Assembly: GCF_004352915.1 (NCBI RefSeq)
Contig: NZ_SJSY01000067.1
Coordinates: 124,001-188,000, forward strand
DNA: 64,000 nt
Reading direction: 5' to 3'
Source: Flavobacterium zhairuonense
GTDB taxonomy: Bacteria; Bacteroidota; Bacteroidia; Flavobacteriales; Flavobacteriaceae
Part shown: positions 49,674-57,293 of the stretch, one piece after another
Layout of the letters: each line of letters begins with the position of its first letter
How positions within the stretch are numbered: the first letter of the stretch is position 1
Program-made: the position numbers and the translations under genes
Notes under the pieces: generated by a model
What the model was told of the DNA's origin: nothing
The model's database searches: none
The model's input: the letters and a program-made list of their open reading frames with translations, nothing else

Positions 49674-50180
49674 CCCTTTGATTTTTACCGGAATTCCCGA
49701 AACCATCAAAACTACTTCATCAGCATTTGAAGCTAAAAATTGATTTATCCAACCTTGTAATTCTGTGAATTTTCTGCCAATGTGTGTATCTGCGTGAACC
49801 CCCATTCCAATTTCGTTGGTCACAATTATTAATGTGGCATTTTCTTGATTGGCAATCGAAAGAAATTCTTTTTTGGCTTCTTCCAAAGATGCGGCAACAT
49901 CATTTTTAGTATCAACAAAAAAGTTAGTCAGCCAGAGCGTGACGCAATCAATAAGTGCAACTTTTTCTGAAAAATCAATTTCACTAAGGTATTTTTCTTT
50001 TTCGATATTAGTCCATCGTTCGTCACGTTCTTGTTGATGACGATCGATTCGGTTTTGAAAATCAGAATCCCATTTTCTAGCTGTTGCAACATAAAGTGGT
50101 GAATTAGAAAGTTGTAAAGCTAAGTTTTGAGCATAATTGCTTTTTCCAGAACGCTCTCCGCCTGTTATTAGGTAAATCAT
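49656..50180 (-). CDS. cobU: Adenosylcobinamide kinase / adenosylcobinamide-phosphate guanylyltransferase
   Basis: CobU phosphorylates adenosylcobinamide and then transfers GMP from GTP, activating it for CobS. The 174-residue protein has the P-loop GGERSGKSNYAQ (residues 7-18), the ARKWDSDFQNRIDRHQQER segment with the guanylylated His, VTNEIGMGVHAD and RKFTELQGWINQ. Length matches the family. It lies about 100 bases upstream of bluB-cobT in the same direction, and a repeat array overlaps its 3' end. Confidence 0.93.
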   Translation of the reverse strand: MIYLITGGERSGKSNYAQNLALQLSNSPLYVATARKWDSDFQNRIDRHQQERDERWTNIEKEKYLSEIDFSEKVALIDCVTLWLTNFFVDTKNDVAASLEEAKKEFLSIANQENATLIIVTNEIGMGVHADTHIGRKFTELQGWINQFLASNADEVVLMVSGIPVKIKGENSKF

Positions 50181-50184
50181 TTAT

Positions 50185-50216
50185 AATGGTTAATTATTAA
50201 TTGTTAATGGTTAATT
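50185..50216. repeat. 7-bp tandem array TTAAYNN
   Basis: TTA words at 50190, 50197, 50204 and 50211 repeat every 7 bases (GGTTAATTATTAATTGTTAA and onward). TTAA is self-complementary, so TAA occurs in all three frames on each strand. It lies between the broken four-helix gene and cobU. Confidence 0.75.
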
Positions 50217-50228
50217 TTTTGAAGAAAT

Positions 50229-50589
50229 TTATTTTTCAACTAATTGATTTTTAGAAGTCTTTAAAATACTTGTTATTAATTTTAAAATTGAAATCGCATC
50301 GTGATGAATGTTTTCAAATTCTTTTTCGTTAAGATAGTCTGTCGCTTTTTAGTAATTCTAACCAGTAAACAGTTTCATTGGCTTCTTTTTGTGCTATTGC
50401 GAATTTATGGATAAAATCGCTTTTGCTTTCCGCATGTTCAGCTTCCCGAATCATCGCGCCAATACTTGTTCCAGATCTTAAAAGTTGTTTAGAAAGTGTA
50501 AATTCTTTCTTGTTGTTTAAATGTTGGTTTAATTTTACAATCCGAATTGCAAATTCAAAACTTTTATTTTTAACGACGTTGTTTTTCAT
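50229..50589 (-). pseudogene. Four-helix-bundle (23S rRNA IVP-like) protein gene with a frameshift
   Basis: The first frame, from ATG 50589, encodes about 80 residues typical of the four-helix-bundle family (NKSFEFAIRIVKLNQ, LLRSGTSIGAMIREAEHAES, ANETVYWLELL). It then stops early with KSDRLS. If one base is removed from the A5 run at 50346-50350 (T5 on the plus strand), the frame continues KATDYLNEKEFENIHHDA to SKNQLVEK and stops at 50229. This gives the usual length of about 119 residues. It is a real frameshift or a homopolymer sequencing error. Family function is unclear. Confidence 0.85.
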
Positions 50590-50623
50590 AATTAACAACT
50601 AACAATTTATAATTAATAATTCA
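50590..50623 (-). repeat. Stop-rich 7-8 bp array after the CWC/DUF5522 gene
   Basis: On the minus strand the CWC stop TGA opens a run TGAATTAT-TAATTAT-AAATTGT-TAGTTGT-TAATTA. Stops at offsets 0, 8, 14, 22 and 29 cover all three frames. Confidence 0.6.
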
Positions 50624-50983
50624 ATAGGGGCAATGACGACAGCCGTTTCCACAACATTTGCCTCTTTTCAGATGGTACCAGGTTTTAAAAACCATATTGC
50701 CATTTTCCATGTAGTAGTCAATTCCTTCGATAAGTTTATCTGTTTTGGGCAATAATGCAGCCTTGTTTTTTGTTGCTTTTTCAGGAGTTATTGTTTCTAT
50801 ATAGGCATCAATTTTATCTTCGCAGGCTTCTTTGAAACATACTGGACACAAACAGTCGCCCCCTTCTGAAAGATTAAAAATAGGTGGGTATTCATTGCAC
50901 CAGCATTTGTTTTCAACCGAAATATCTCCACAGCTGAAAGAAGCCTCACAGCTTGAGCAAATTTTTGTTTTTGTGGTATTCAT
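50621..50983 (-). CDS. Cysteine-rich CWC and DUF5522 protein
   Basis: This 120-residue protein starts at ATG 50983. The N-terminal part is a cysteine-rich CWC domain (KICSSCEASFSCG, ENKCWCNEYPPIF, DCLCPVCFKEAC). The C-terminal 50 residues are DUF5522, with YYMENGNMVFKTWYHLKRG and the closing CCGNGCRHCPY. The paired cysteines suggest metal, probably zinc, binding. No function is known for either domain. It stands among the cobalamin genes but has no evident link to them. Confidence 0.8.
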   Translation of the reverse strand: MNTTKTKICSSCEASFSCGDISVENKCWCNEYPPIFNLSEGGDCLCPVCFKEACEDKIDAYIETITPEKATKNKAALLPKTDKLIEGIDYYMENGNMVFKTWYHLKRGKCCGNGCRHCPY

Positions 50984-51049
50984 AATGTAAAGATACAATT
51001 TGTTGAATTTTGTAAGAATAAAAGTAAACAAAAAAATCAGAAAATGATT

Positions 51050-51057
51050 TACCTTTG
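51050..51057 (+). promoter_or_regulatory. -7 promoter element for the btuF-like gene
   Basis: TACCTTTG matches TANNTTTG and lies 22 bases before the ATG at 51079. No TTG is present at the -33 spacing, and no riboswitch is visible upstream. Confidence 0.45.
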
Positions 51058-51078
51058 TCCCTATCCAAAACGTTAAAC

Positions 51079-52221
51079 ATGAAATTTTATTTACCTAAGT
51101 TAGTATTTTTTCTTTCTTTTTTTATTCTTACAAGTTGTAAAAAAAGTGAGAATATTGAAATCGTAAAATCAGAAACTGCAAAAAATAGTATCGAGTTTGC
51201 TTCAGGACTTTCTATCGTAAAACAAGAGGGATATTCTATAGTTACAATCTCAAATCCCTGGCCTAATGCAAATAAGGATTTTAAATATGTACTGAAAGAA
51301 AAGGATGCTAAAGTTCCGGACAGTCTTCAAACCTATACAACAATAAAAGTGCCATTAGAATCGATAGTGGTTACTTCGACAACAAATATTCCGTTTTTGG
51401 AAATGCTGGAAGTAGAAGATAAATTGGTTGGTTTTCCACATACCGATTATATTTCGTCTGAAAAAACAAGAGCACTTATTGACAAAGGTTCAGTAAAAAA
51501 TGTTGGACAAAATGAAAAATTAAATATCGAACAGCTTATTGAATTGTCGCCAGATTTGATTGTAACTTTTGGTGTTGACAACAATAATCCGATGTTGGAT
51601 AATTTGAAAAAAAGCGGTTTGAATGTTTTGATTCAGGGCGATTGGATGGAACAGTCTCCACTTGGAAAAGCGGAATGGATTAAGCTTTACGGAGCTTTAT
51701 TTGGTAAAGAGGACAAAGCAAAAGAATTGTTTGATAAAATTGTTGAAAGTTATAATCAAGCTAAAAAATTAGTAGAAAATAAACCAGCAACAACAAAAGT
51801 TTTATACGGTTCTATGTACGAAGATGTTTGGTATGTAGCCAAAGGAAATAGTTGGGTTGCGCAATTTATGAAAGATGCCAAAGCCGATTATTTATGGAGC
51901 AATTTAAAAGGAACTGGAAGCGAAGGTTTGTCTTTTGAAAAAGTGTTGGATAAAGCGAAAGAAGCAAATGTTTGGGTGGTTTCAGGTTCTTTTAAAACTT
52001 TAGAAGAATTACAAAAAGCAAATCCGCATTATGGGGAGTTTGATGCTTTTAAAAATAAAACGGTTTATTCATTAGAAAATAAATTTGGAGCAACTGGTGG
52101 AACAATTTTTTATGAATTATCACCAAGTCGTCCGGATTTAGTTTTAAAAGATTATATAAAGATCTTCCATCCGGATTTATTGGCGGGTTACGAATTTACT
52201 TTTGCATCAAAACTGAATTAA
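51079..52221 (+). CDS. btuF: Cobalamin ABC transporter substrate-binding lipoprotein
   Basis: This 380-residue lipoprotein (lipobox FILTSC, Cys about 19) is a class III, BtuF/FhuD-like periplasmic-binding protein. Domain one carries VVTSTTNIPFLEMLEVEDKLVG and IEQLIELSPDLIVTFG. A long alpha-helix (KAKELFDKIVESYNQAKKL) links to domain two (KVLYGSMYEDVWYVAKGNSW). The start at ATG 51079 is fixed by the signal peptide. The permease and ATPase genes follow, and cobU, cobT and cobS lie nearby, so cobalamin or cobinamide is the likely ligand. A siderophore cannot be excluded. Confidence 0.82.
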   Translation: MKFYLPKLVFFLSFFILTSCKKSENIEIVKSETAKNSIEFASGLSIVKQEGYSIVTISNPWPNANKDFKYVLKEKDAKVPDSLQTYTTIKVPLESIVVTSTTNIPFLEMLEVEDKLVGFPHTDYISSEKTRALIDKGSVKNVGQNEKLNIEQLIELSPDLIVTFGVDNNNPMLDNLKKSGLNVLIQGDWMEQSPLGKAEWIKLYGALFGKEDKAKELFDKIVESYNQAKKLVENKPATTKVLYGSMYEDVWYVAKGNSWVAQFMKDAKADYLWSNLKGTGSEGLSFEKVLDKAKEANVWVVSGSFKTLEELQKANPHYGEFDAFKNKTVYSLENKFGATGGTIFYELSPSRPDLVLKDYIKIFHPDLLAGYEFTFASKLN

Positions 52222-52222
52222 A

Positions 52223-53251
52223 TTGGCAAACAAAAAGCGAAATACCATTTTATTTATTGTTTTGTCTCTCGGACTTTTGCTGATGTTTTTTGCGAGCATT
52301 AGTTTGGGATCTGTTATGATTCCGTTAAAAGAGGTCGTTACAAGCTTAACCGGAGGACAAGCAACAAAATCAACTTGGGAATATATTATTATTAATTACC
52401 GTTTGCCTAAAGCCATTACTGCGGTTTTGGTGGGGGCGGGACTTTCGATCAGTGGTCTTTTGATGCAGACTTTATTCCGAAATCCTCTTGCAGGCCCCGA
52501 TGTTTTGGGGTTAAGTTCTGGAGCAAGTCTTGGTGTTGCTTTTGTGATTTTAGGAGCAGGATTTCTGCCTTCATTTCTAAGTATAATAGCTTTATCGTCT
52601 TACGGAATTGTTTTAGCATCAACCTTAGGGAGTATATTGGTTTTGTTCCTAGTTTTGTGGGTTTCGCAGAAATTACGCGATACAATGGCAATTTTGATTA
52701 TTGGTTTAATGTTCGGAAGTTTTACAACATCGATTGTTAGTGTTTTGAGTTATTTCAGTACAGCAGAACAGCTTCAGAAATTTACCTTTTGGTCAATGGG
52801 AAATCTTGGAAATCTTTCGTGGACAAACATTGTGATTTTGACAGTTTGCGTTGGAATCGGATTGCTTTTAAGTATCAAAAGTATCAAATCGTTGAATGCT
52901 TTGCTTCTTGGTGAAAACTACGCTAAAAGCTTGGGATTAAATTTTAAGCAAGCGAGATTAATAATCATATTTGCAACCAGCATATTATCTGGAGCAATAA
53001 CAGCCTTTGCTGGACCAGTAGCTTTTATTGGCATAGCAGTGCCACATATTGCAAAATTGACTTTTCAAACGAGTAATCATGCCATATTATTTTGGAGTAC
53101 TTTGTTTTATGGATCTATAATAATGTTGTTTTGTGATATCGTTTCTCAAATGCCAGGCTTTGACGTAACGCTTCCAATCAATGCCATAACATCGATAATC
53201 GGAGCGCCTGTTGTGATTTGGCTTTTAGTCCGAAAAAGAAATTTTCAGTAA
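52223..53251 (+). CDS. btuC: Cobalamin ABC transporter permease, FecCD/BtuC family
   Basis: This 342-residue inner-membrane protein has about ten hydrophobic segments. It shows family motifs WEYIIINYRLPKAITAVLVG, GAGLSISGLLMQTLFRNPLAGPD and VAFIGIAVPHIAKL, the last being the ATPase-coupling loop. It begins at TTG 52223, one base after the btuF stop; the next Met lies after the first helix, so TTG is the best start. It forms btuF-btuC-btuD with its neighbours. Confidence 0.88.
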   Translation: MANKKRNTILFIVLSLGLLLMFFASISLGSVMIPLKEVVTSLTGGQATKSTWEYIIINYRLPKAITAVLVGAGLSISGLLMQTLFRNPLAGPDVLGLSSGASLGVAFVILGAGFLPSFLSIIALSSYGIVLASTLGSILVLFLVLWVSQKLRDTMAILIIGLMFGSFTTSIVSVLSYFSTAEQLQKFTFWSMGNLGNLSWTNIVILTVCVGIGLLLSIKSIKSLNALLLGENYAKSLGLNFKQARLIIIFATSILSGAITAFAGPVAFIGIAVPHIAKLTFQTSNHAILFWSTLFYGSIIMLFCDIVSQMPGFDVTLPINAITSIIGAPVVIWLLVRKRNFQ

Positions 53252-53308
53252 TTTGTTTAGCCACAGATTAATCGGATTATACAGATTTGCACTGTTGTTT
53301 AAAAAAAA

Positions 53309-53345
53309 CTTAGTGTCTTAGCAACTTAGAACCTTAGCAACTTAA
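53309..53345 (-). repeat. 8-bp tandem array CTAAGNNN, copy 4
   Basis: The plus strand reads CTTAGTGT, CTTAGCAA, CTTAGAAC, CTTAGCAA, CTTAA at exact 8-base spacing and ends two bases before the btuD ATG. In TAAG sense (minus strand) the element ends in eight T. Just before it, 53262-53290 holds an AGCCACAGATTA repeat. Confidence 0.82.
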
Positions 53346-53347
53346 AA

Positions 53348-54124
53348 ATGAAAAACATTTTAACTACTTCAAATTTAAATATTGGATATAAATCCAAGAA
53401 AGGAGTTACAACCATTGCTGAGAATCTAAATCTAAGTTTAGCTTCCGGAAAACTCATTACTTTGATTGGAGCAAACGGAATAGGAAAATCCACTTTACTC
53501 CGAACAATCACTGGAATTCAGAAACCTTTATCAGGAAATGTTTATTTGAATGAAAAAAATATTTCGGCATATAAACCTTTAGAATTAGCGCAGAATTTAA
53601 GTTTAGTTTTAACTGAAAAATTACCTCCGAGCAATCTTTCTGTTTTTGAATTGGTGGCACTTGGACGCCAGCCTTACACGAATTGGGTTGGAACTTTAAC
53701 TCCCGAAGATATTGTAAAAGTAAACGAAGCTTTAGCCTTAACTCAAATTACACATTTAGCAAAAAAGAAGCATTTTGAAATTAGCGACGGACAATTGCAG
53801 AAAGTTTTAATTGCAAGAGCTTTGGCACAAGATACACCTTTGATTATCTTGGATGAACCCACAACCCATCTCGATTTGTTGCATAAAGTTTCATTATTCA
53901 AATTATTGAAGAAACTAACCCAGGAAACTGAAAAATGCATTTTATTTTCAACACATGATATTGATCTTGCGATTCAATTAAGCGATGAAATGATCATGAT
54001 GACGCCAGAAAATATTGTCCAAGATGAACCTTGTAATTTAATTTCAAATGGCAATTTCAGCAATTTATTCAAAGATGAACATATTATTTTTGATACTGAA
54101 AAAGGGAAGTTTATTGTGACTTAA
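53348..54124 (+). CDS. btuD: Cobalamin ABC transporter ATPase
   Basis: This 258-residue ATPase is of the FepC/BtuD type. Walker A is GANGIGKST (about residue 41), the signature reads ISDGQLQKVLIARAL in place of LSGGQ, Walker B is LIILDEPTTHLD and the switch is FSTHDIDLA. ALGRQPYTNWVG is the usual Q-loop-proximal segment of siderophore/B12 importers. The Asp-for-Gly change in the signature occurs in this subfamily. It follows btuC after a 97-base gap holding two repeat elements. Its ATG is 2 bases from an 8-bp array, with no Shine-Dalgarno. Confidence 0.86.
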   Translation: MKNILTTSNLNIGYKSKKGVTTIAENLNLSLASGKLITLIGANGIGKSTLLRTITGIQKPLSGNVYLNEKNISAYKPLELAQNLSLVLTEKLPPSNLSVFELVALGRQPYTNWVGTLTPEDIVKVNEALALTQITHLAKKKHFEISDGQLQKVLIARALAQDTPLIILDEPTTHLDLLHKVSLFKLLKKLTQETEKCILFSTHDIDLAIQLSDEMIMMTPENIVQDEPCNLISNGNFSNLFKDEHIIFDTEKGKFIVT

Positions 54125-54603
54125 ATTATATTGTTTTCTTTCTTAAATCTATTTCTTTGAACTTTCAATACTATACCTAGTTCACTTACATCTGTGCTTA
54201 GTTTAATAAGATTGAACATCATTATTTGGCCAGAATCAATAATATCGTAAGTGAAATATTGTGCACTGTTCTCTTGGTAACTATCTTGTTCTAAAAAAGT
54301 TCTTTCGTTTTCAATATTACTCCATGGAATCAAAAGATTATTTCTATACTGAATTCCTTTGGAATTAATTCTAAATTGAATTTCATCAATTCTTTTTATT
54401 GATTTTATAAGTAGAGGAATTTGAACAATAAAAAAGCAAAAAAGTGCAAAAACTAGAATAAGTTGATTGTATATGTAGCAGTAAATAAGTCCTATAAGAC
54501 TTCCAACTATATAAATAACTCTCTCTAGAATTTTCCCTCGTGTGTAATAAATAAGGAATTCTTCAGAATAACTAAGATTGTTTTCGTCAATTAGAGGCCT
54601 CAT
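54121..54603 (-). CDS. Membrane protein with PH-like domain, unknown function
   Basis: This 160-residue protein has two close hydrophobic helices (about 28-47 and 50-68). A C-terminal domain follows (RINSKGIQYRNNLLIPWSNI, then a beta-rich stretch), which resembles bacterial PH-like domains downstream of membrane hairpins. The ATG is at 54603. It overlaps the btuD end by four bases on the opposite strand and lies 7 bases after another membrane-protein gene, forming a two-gene unit. Confidence 0.65.
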   Translation of the reverse strand: MRPLIDENNLSYSEEFLIYYTRGKILERVIYIVGSLIGLIYCYIYNQLILVFALFCFFIVQIPLLIKSIKRIDEIQFRINSKGIQYRNNLLIPWSNIENERTFLEQDSYQENSAQYFTYDIIDSGQIMMFNLIKLSTDVSELGIVLKVQRNRFKKENNII

Positions 54604-54610
54604 TTTTTTC

Positions 54611-55204
54611 TTAAAGTTTGTTTGAGTTGTTTTTTGCCGTTTTCAATTCTTTGATTTTTCGATGAATTATTGTGAAAGCTACAACTGCAAGTGAAAAAAG
54701 AGAAATTTTAATTAATAACTCAAAGAATAAATTTGATGAATAAGAGCTTGAAGACATTGTCCATGAACTTGGCAAGTAATCTCTATGGAAAGAAGTTACA
54801 ATGATTATTATTTTTTCAATAGAAACAATGAAGAAAAAGCTGAAAATTAGCCTTAAAAGAATATTTTTTTGAATTGATTTAATTCTAAGAAATTGGCTCA
54901 TAGAAAACCAAAGTAATGGCTGAAGCCAAAAACCGAACCAATATTGACCAAACATTCTGTTAAGCAAATAATTTTTACTTTCCTCATCTAAAATGTTTAA
55001 TTCAACAATTGTTGATAGAAGGAAGACAATTAAATAAGCAATTCCAATAAAAGTAATGAAATAGTTTGACAGATTATTTGTTTTTTGGAGAATTGGATTT
55101 TTAATAAATATTGAAAGAAATAAACAAATAATAGTAATTATTCCATAAGTAGAAAAAAAATCTATTAATATAAATTCCGTATTAAACAATAATCTTTCAA
55201 TCAT
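54611..55204 (-). CDS. Four-to-five-helix membrane protein, unknown function
   Basis: This 197-residue protein has about five hydrophobic segments: GIITIICLFLSIFI, FITFIGIAYLIVFLLS, a weaker WFGFWLQPLLWFS, LLRLIFSFFFIVSIEKIII and LLIKISLFSLAVVAFTII, followed by a short basic tail. I do not recognise a family. It is first in a two-gene unit with the PH-like membrane protein. Its codon use is as AT-rich as its surroundings. Confidence 0.6.
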   Translation of the reverse strand: MIERLLFNTEFILIDFFSTYGIITIICLFLSIFIKNPILQKTNNLSNYFITFIGIAYLIVFLLSTIVELNILDEESKNYLLNRMFGQYWFGFWLQPLLWFSMSQFLRIKSIQKNILLRLIFSFFFIVSIEKIIIIVTSFHRDYLPSSWTMSSSSYSSNLFFELLIKISLFSLAVVAFTIIHRKIKELKTAKNNSNKL

Positions 55205-55215
55205 ATATAAATTTC

Positions 55216-55253
55216 TTAATTCTCGATTAAACAGTTAAACAAATAAACGATTA
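55216..55253 (-). repeat. 8-bp tandem array TTTAATCG-type at the trmL 3' end
   Basis: On the minus strand the trmL stop TAA (55253-55251) begins TTTAATCG-TTTATTTG-TTTAACTG-TTTAATCG with exact 8-base spacing. It is the reverse complement of the 28120-28151 array type. Confidence 0.72.
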
Positions 55254-55709
55254 AACTTTTTTAAATCCAATCTGTCTCTTAGCTTCACCAACCACAAACG
55301 CCACAGAATTTGCAATATTAAAACTACGAATAAGCGGTGACATCGGAATAGTCAAATGATTCTCAAATCTCGCCATAAATTCTTTGCTTAAACCAACACT
55401 TTCTTTCCCGAAAACCAGCCAGTCGCCATCTTGAAATTCATTTTCCAAATAAGATTTTTCAGAATGCGAACTCATCAAAAACACGCGCGAATGATCTGGA
55501 ATTTGTGCGATCCATTCTTCTACATTTTGATATTCGCTTACGTCAAGATGCACCCAATAATCCAAACCAGAACGTTTCAAGTTTTTATCATTAATGACAA
55601 ATCCAAAAGGATGAATCAAATGTAGTCGGCTTTCTGTACCAACACACAATCTTCCAATATTTCCAGTATTATTAGGTATTTCTGGCTCAACAAGAACAAC
55701 GTTTAGCAT
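55251..55709 (-). CDS. trmL: tRNA (cytidine/uridine-2'-O-)-methyltransferase TrmL
   Basis: This 152-residue SPOUT methyltransferase should 2'-O-methylate position 34 of leucyl tRNAs using SAM. It starts MLNVVLVEPEIPNNTGNIGR, the family hallmark with the substrate Arg. It continues LIHPFGF, RSGLDYWVHLDV, WLVFGKESVGLSKE and IPMSPLIRSFNIANSVAFVVGE, the trefoil-knot SAM site. Length is typical. It is probably the first gene before the membrane-protein pair, with a repeat array at the stop codon. Confidence 0.93.
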   Translation of the reverse strand: MLNVVLVEPEIPNNTGNIGRLCVGTESRLHLIHPFGFVINDKNLKRSGLDYWVHLDVSEYQNVEEWIAQIPDHSRVFLMSSHSEKSYLENEFQDGDWLVFGKESVGLSKEFMARFENHLTIPMSPLIRSFNIANSVAFVVGEAKRQIGFKKV

Positions 55710-55715
55710 CTTTTT

Positions 55716-55746
55716 TTAGTTATGAATTATGAGTTATAAGTTATGA
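55716..55746. repeat. 7-bp tandem array TTATGAG/TTATAAG
   Basis: GTTATGAATTATGAGTTATAAGTTATGAG repeats every 7 bases. The plus strand has TGA or TAA at 55723, 55730, 55737 and 55744. The minus strand has TAA ending at 55720, 55727, 55734 and 55741. All six frames are closed. It lies between trmL and rluE. Confidence 0.75.
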
Positions 55747-55752
55747 GTTTCA

Positions 55753-55826
55753 AAAATTATCTAATTAGCACATTTTCAAATTGCCGTATTTTCAAATTGC
55801 CACATTCTCTAATTATCAAATTGATC
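55753..55826 (-). repeat. CAAATTGNCACATT-type repeats overlapping the rluE 3' end
   Basis: AAAATTATCTAATTAGCACATTTTCAAATTGCC is followed by two more imperfect copies ending TCTAATTATCAAATTGATCC. The stop and last codons of the RluE-like gene (DQFDN) are encoded by the repeat word. Confidence 0.68.
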
Positions 55827-56375
55827 CACTTCGCGAACTTCTCCGGCTTTTAAGTTTTGCAAATATACATTTCCAATTCGAACACGAACTAATCGTAATG
55901 TTGGAAAACCAACTGCCGCAGTCATTTTTCGCACCTGACGAAATTTTCCTTCTCTGACTGTGATTGATGCCCAGGAAGTTGGGCCATGACGTTCGTCTCT
56001 AATTTTTTTGGCTCGTAGTCCAAAATCAGGTATTTCTGTTACTATTGAAGCTTTACAAGGTTTTGTTTTGTATTTACCGCCATCAAGCCCAATTTCGACA
56101 CCTTTTTGCAATTGTTCGATGGCTTCTGGCGTAATTAAGCCATCAACCTGAACATAATATTCTTTTTCGAACTTTTTGCTTCGAACTAATTCGCTCATAT
56201 TTCCGTCAGTGGTTAATAAAAGCAAACCTTCAGAATCTTCGTCCAATCTTCCAATTGCCATTGTTCCTTCGGGAAAATCATGCAATTCGCCTAAAAGCTT
56301 TTTCTTTCTTTTTAATTCATAAATAAATTGGCTTAAATAGCCGTATGGTTTAAAAAGAATGAAATGTCTATGCAT
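55809..56375 (-). CDS. rluE: RluE-like 23S rRNA pseudouridine synthase
   Basis: This 188-residue RsuA/RluE-type pseudouridine synthase should isomerise a uridine in 23S rRNA (position 2457 in E. coli for RluE). The catalytic Asp is in GRLDEDSEGLLLLTTDG (about 42-58). HFILFKPYGYLSQF near the N-terminus and EGKFRQVRKMTAAVGFPTLRLVRVRIG near the end are family hallmarks. It lacks an S4 domain, as RluE does. Exact target is inferred. The gene 3' end lies in a repeat array. Confidence 0.88.
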   Translation of the reverse strand: MHRHFILFKPYGYLSQFIYELKRKKKLLGELHDFPEGTMAIGRLDEDSEGLLLLTTDGNMSELVRSKKFEKEYYVQVDGLITPEAIEQLQKGVEIGLDGGKYKTKPCKASIVTEIPDFGLRAKKIRDERHGPTSWASITVREGKFRQVRKMTAAVGFPTLRLVRVRIGNVYLQNLKAGEVREVDQFDN

Positions 56376-56428
56376 GTTTTAATTTTTTGCAAAGATAGTT
56401 TCTTTGGCAAAATTAAATGGAAAAGTTC

Positions 56429-56626
56429 TTATGCTTTCATTTTTTTCAGCCATTGGTACACAAACCAAACTACAGTAATTGCAAAAATGACAATTAAAAC
56501 AGGATAATAATTTTGGAAAAACTCATGAAAATAGCTTCCAACCAAAATATAAATGGAAGCCATGCATAATTTGATCAGAATAAATTCGGCATTCGACCAA
56601 CTGGTTTTTATTTTAAAGAAATTCAT
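56429..56626 (-). CDS. Small two-helix membrane protein
   Basis: This 65-residue protein has two hydrophobic helices (about 15-34, FILIKLCMASIYILVGSYF, and 40-59) and a basic end (WLKKMKA). It has a full-length frame from ATG 56626 but no domain I recognise. It lies between rluE and the divergent hydrophilic protein gene. Similar small membrane proteins are common in flavobacteria, so I consider it real but weakly supported. Confidence 0.6.
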   Translation of the reverse strand: MNFFKIKTSWSNAEFILIKLCMASIYILVGSYFHEFFQNYYPVLIVIFAITVVWFVYQWLKKMKA

Positions 56627-56770
56627 AATTGTAAAGGTTGTTAAGTTGCTTTTACTAAAGGTAATAAATTAAAAAAAGATGGCAATTATAAAAAAGAAGG
56701 ACTATAAAGCGATAAATTTTTCAGCTCTAGAATTCGTAATATTATACTAAGAATTTTAAATGTAAATAGT

Positions 56771-57145
56771 ATGGAAACGAATAATTTAGGCTCAAAAAAG
56801 ATAAACGGAATCCAGAAAAATATAGACGAAACAAAAGGTAAAAATGTATCGCACGACATAAAATATGACAAAGCAAATCTGGAACAAGAAGTTGTAACCG
56901 ATGAAAAGGGTAAAAAAGAAATTGTGGATCGTGCCCGAAATGTAAACGAAGAAATCGACAAAGTTGCCAATAGCGTAAATCCGGATAATCCAAATGCAAA
57001 TCGTGGTGTTGCGACAGATGAAGAAGCCAGCAAAACAGTAGAAAACAAAGACCGAAACTCTGATGTAACTCCAAATCGTTATCCAAATTCAAATCCAGAA
57101 AGTCATGAAGATCGTGGCAATATGAAATTGGATGAAGAACAATAA
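56771..57145 (+). CDS. Small, very hydrophilic protein of unknown function
   Basis: This 124-residue protein consists almost wholly of charged and Asn/Gly-rich segments (LGSKKINGIQKNIDETKGKN, VDRARNVNEEIDKVANSVN, a NPDNPNANRGVATDEE stretch). It is probably intrinsically disordered and cytoplasmic, and such proteins are often stress-related. I do not recognise a family. Two open frames on the opposite strand are low-complexity and have no better start. An SDR gene follows after about 150 bases. Confidence 0.65.
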   Translation: METNNLGSKKINGIQKNIDETKGKNVSHDIKYDKANLEQEVVTDEKGKKEIVDRARNVNEEIDKVANSVNPDNPNANRGVATDEEASKTVENKDRNSDVTPNRYPNSNPESHEDRGNMKLDEEQ

Positions 57146-57293
57146 ATACGGATTTTTTTGCAGATAATCATCAATTTATGATCAAATAACATTTGATTGG
57201 CATAACAGGTTAATGTTATGCTAAACTCGTTTTTAAAGGCTTTAAACCGTTAATATCTTCGTAAATTGTAGAAGCAATTTAAATTTTTACAAT

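Noticed and set aside
56686..57092. Two minus-strand open frames opposite the 56771-57145 gene
   Set aside because: Both are rich in Phe/Leu/Ser from reading an acidic, Asn-rich gene backwards. Neither has a plausible start context or a recognisable domain.
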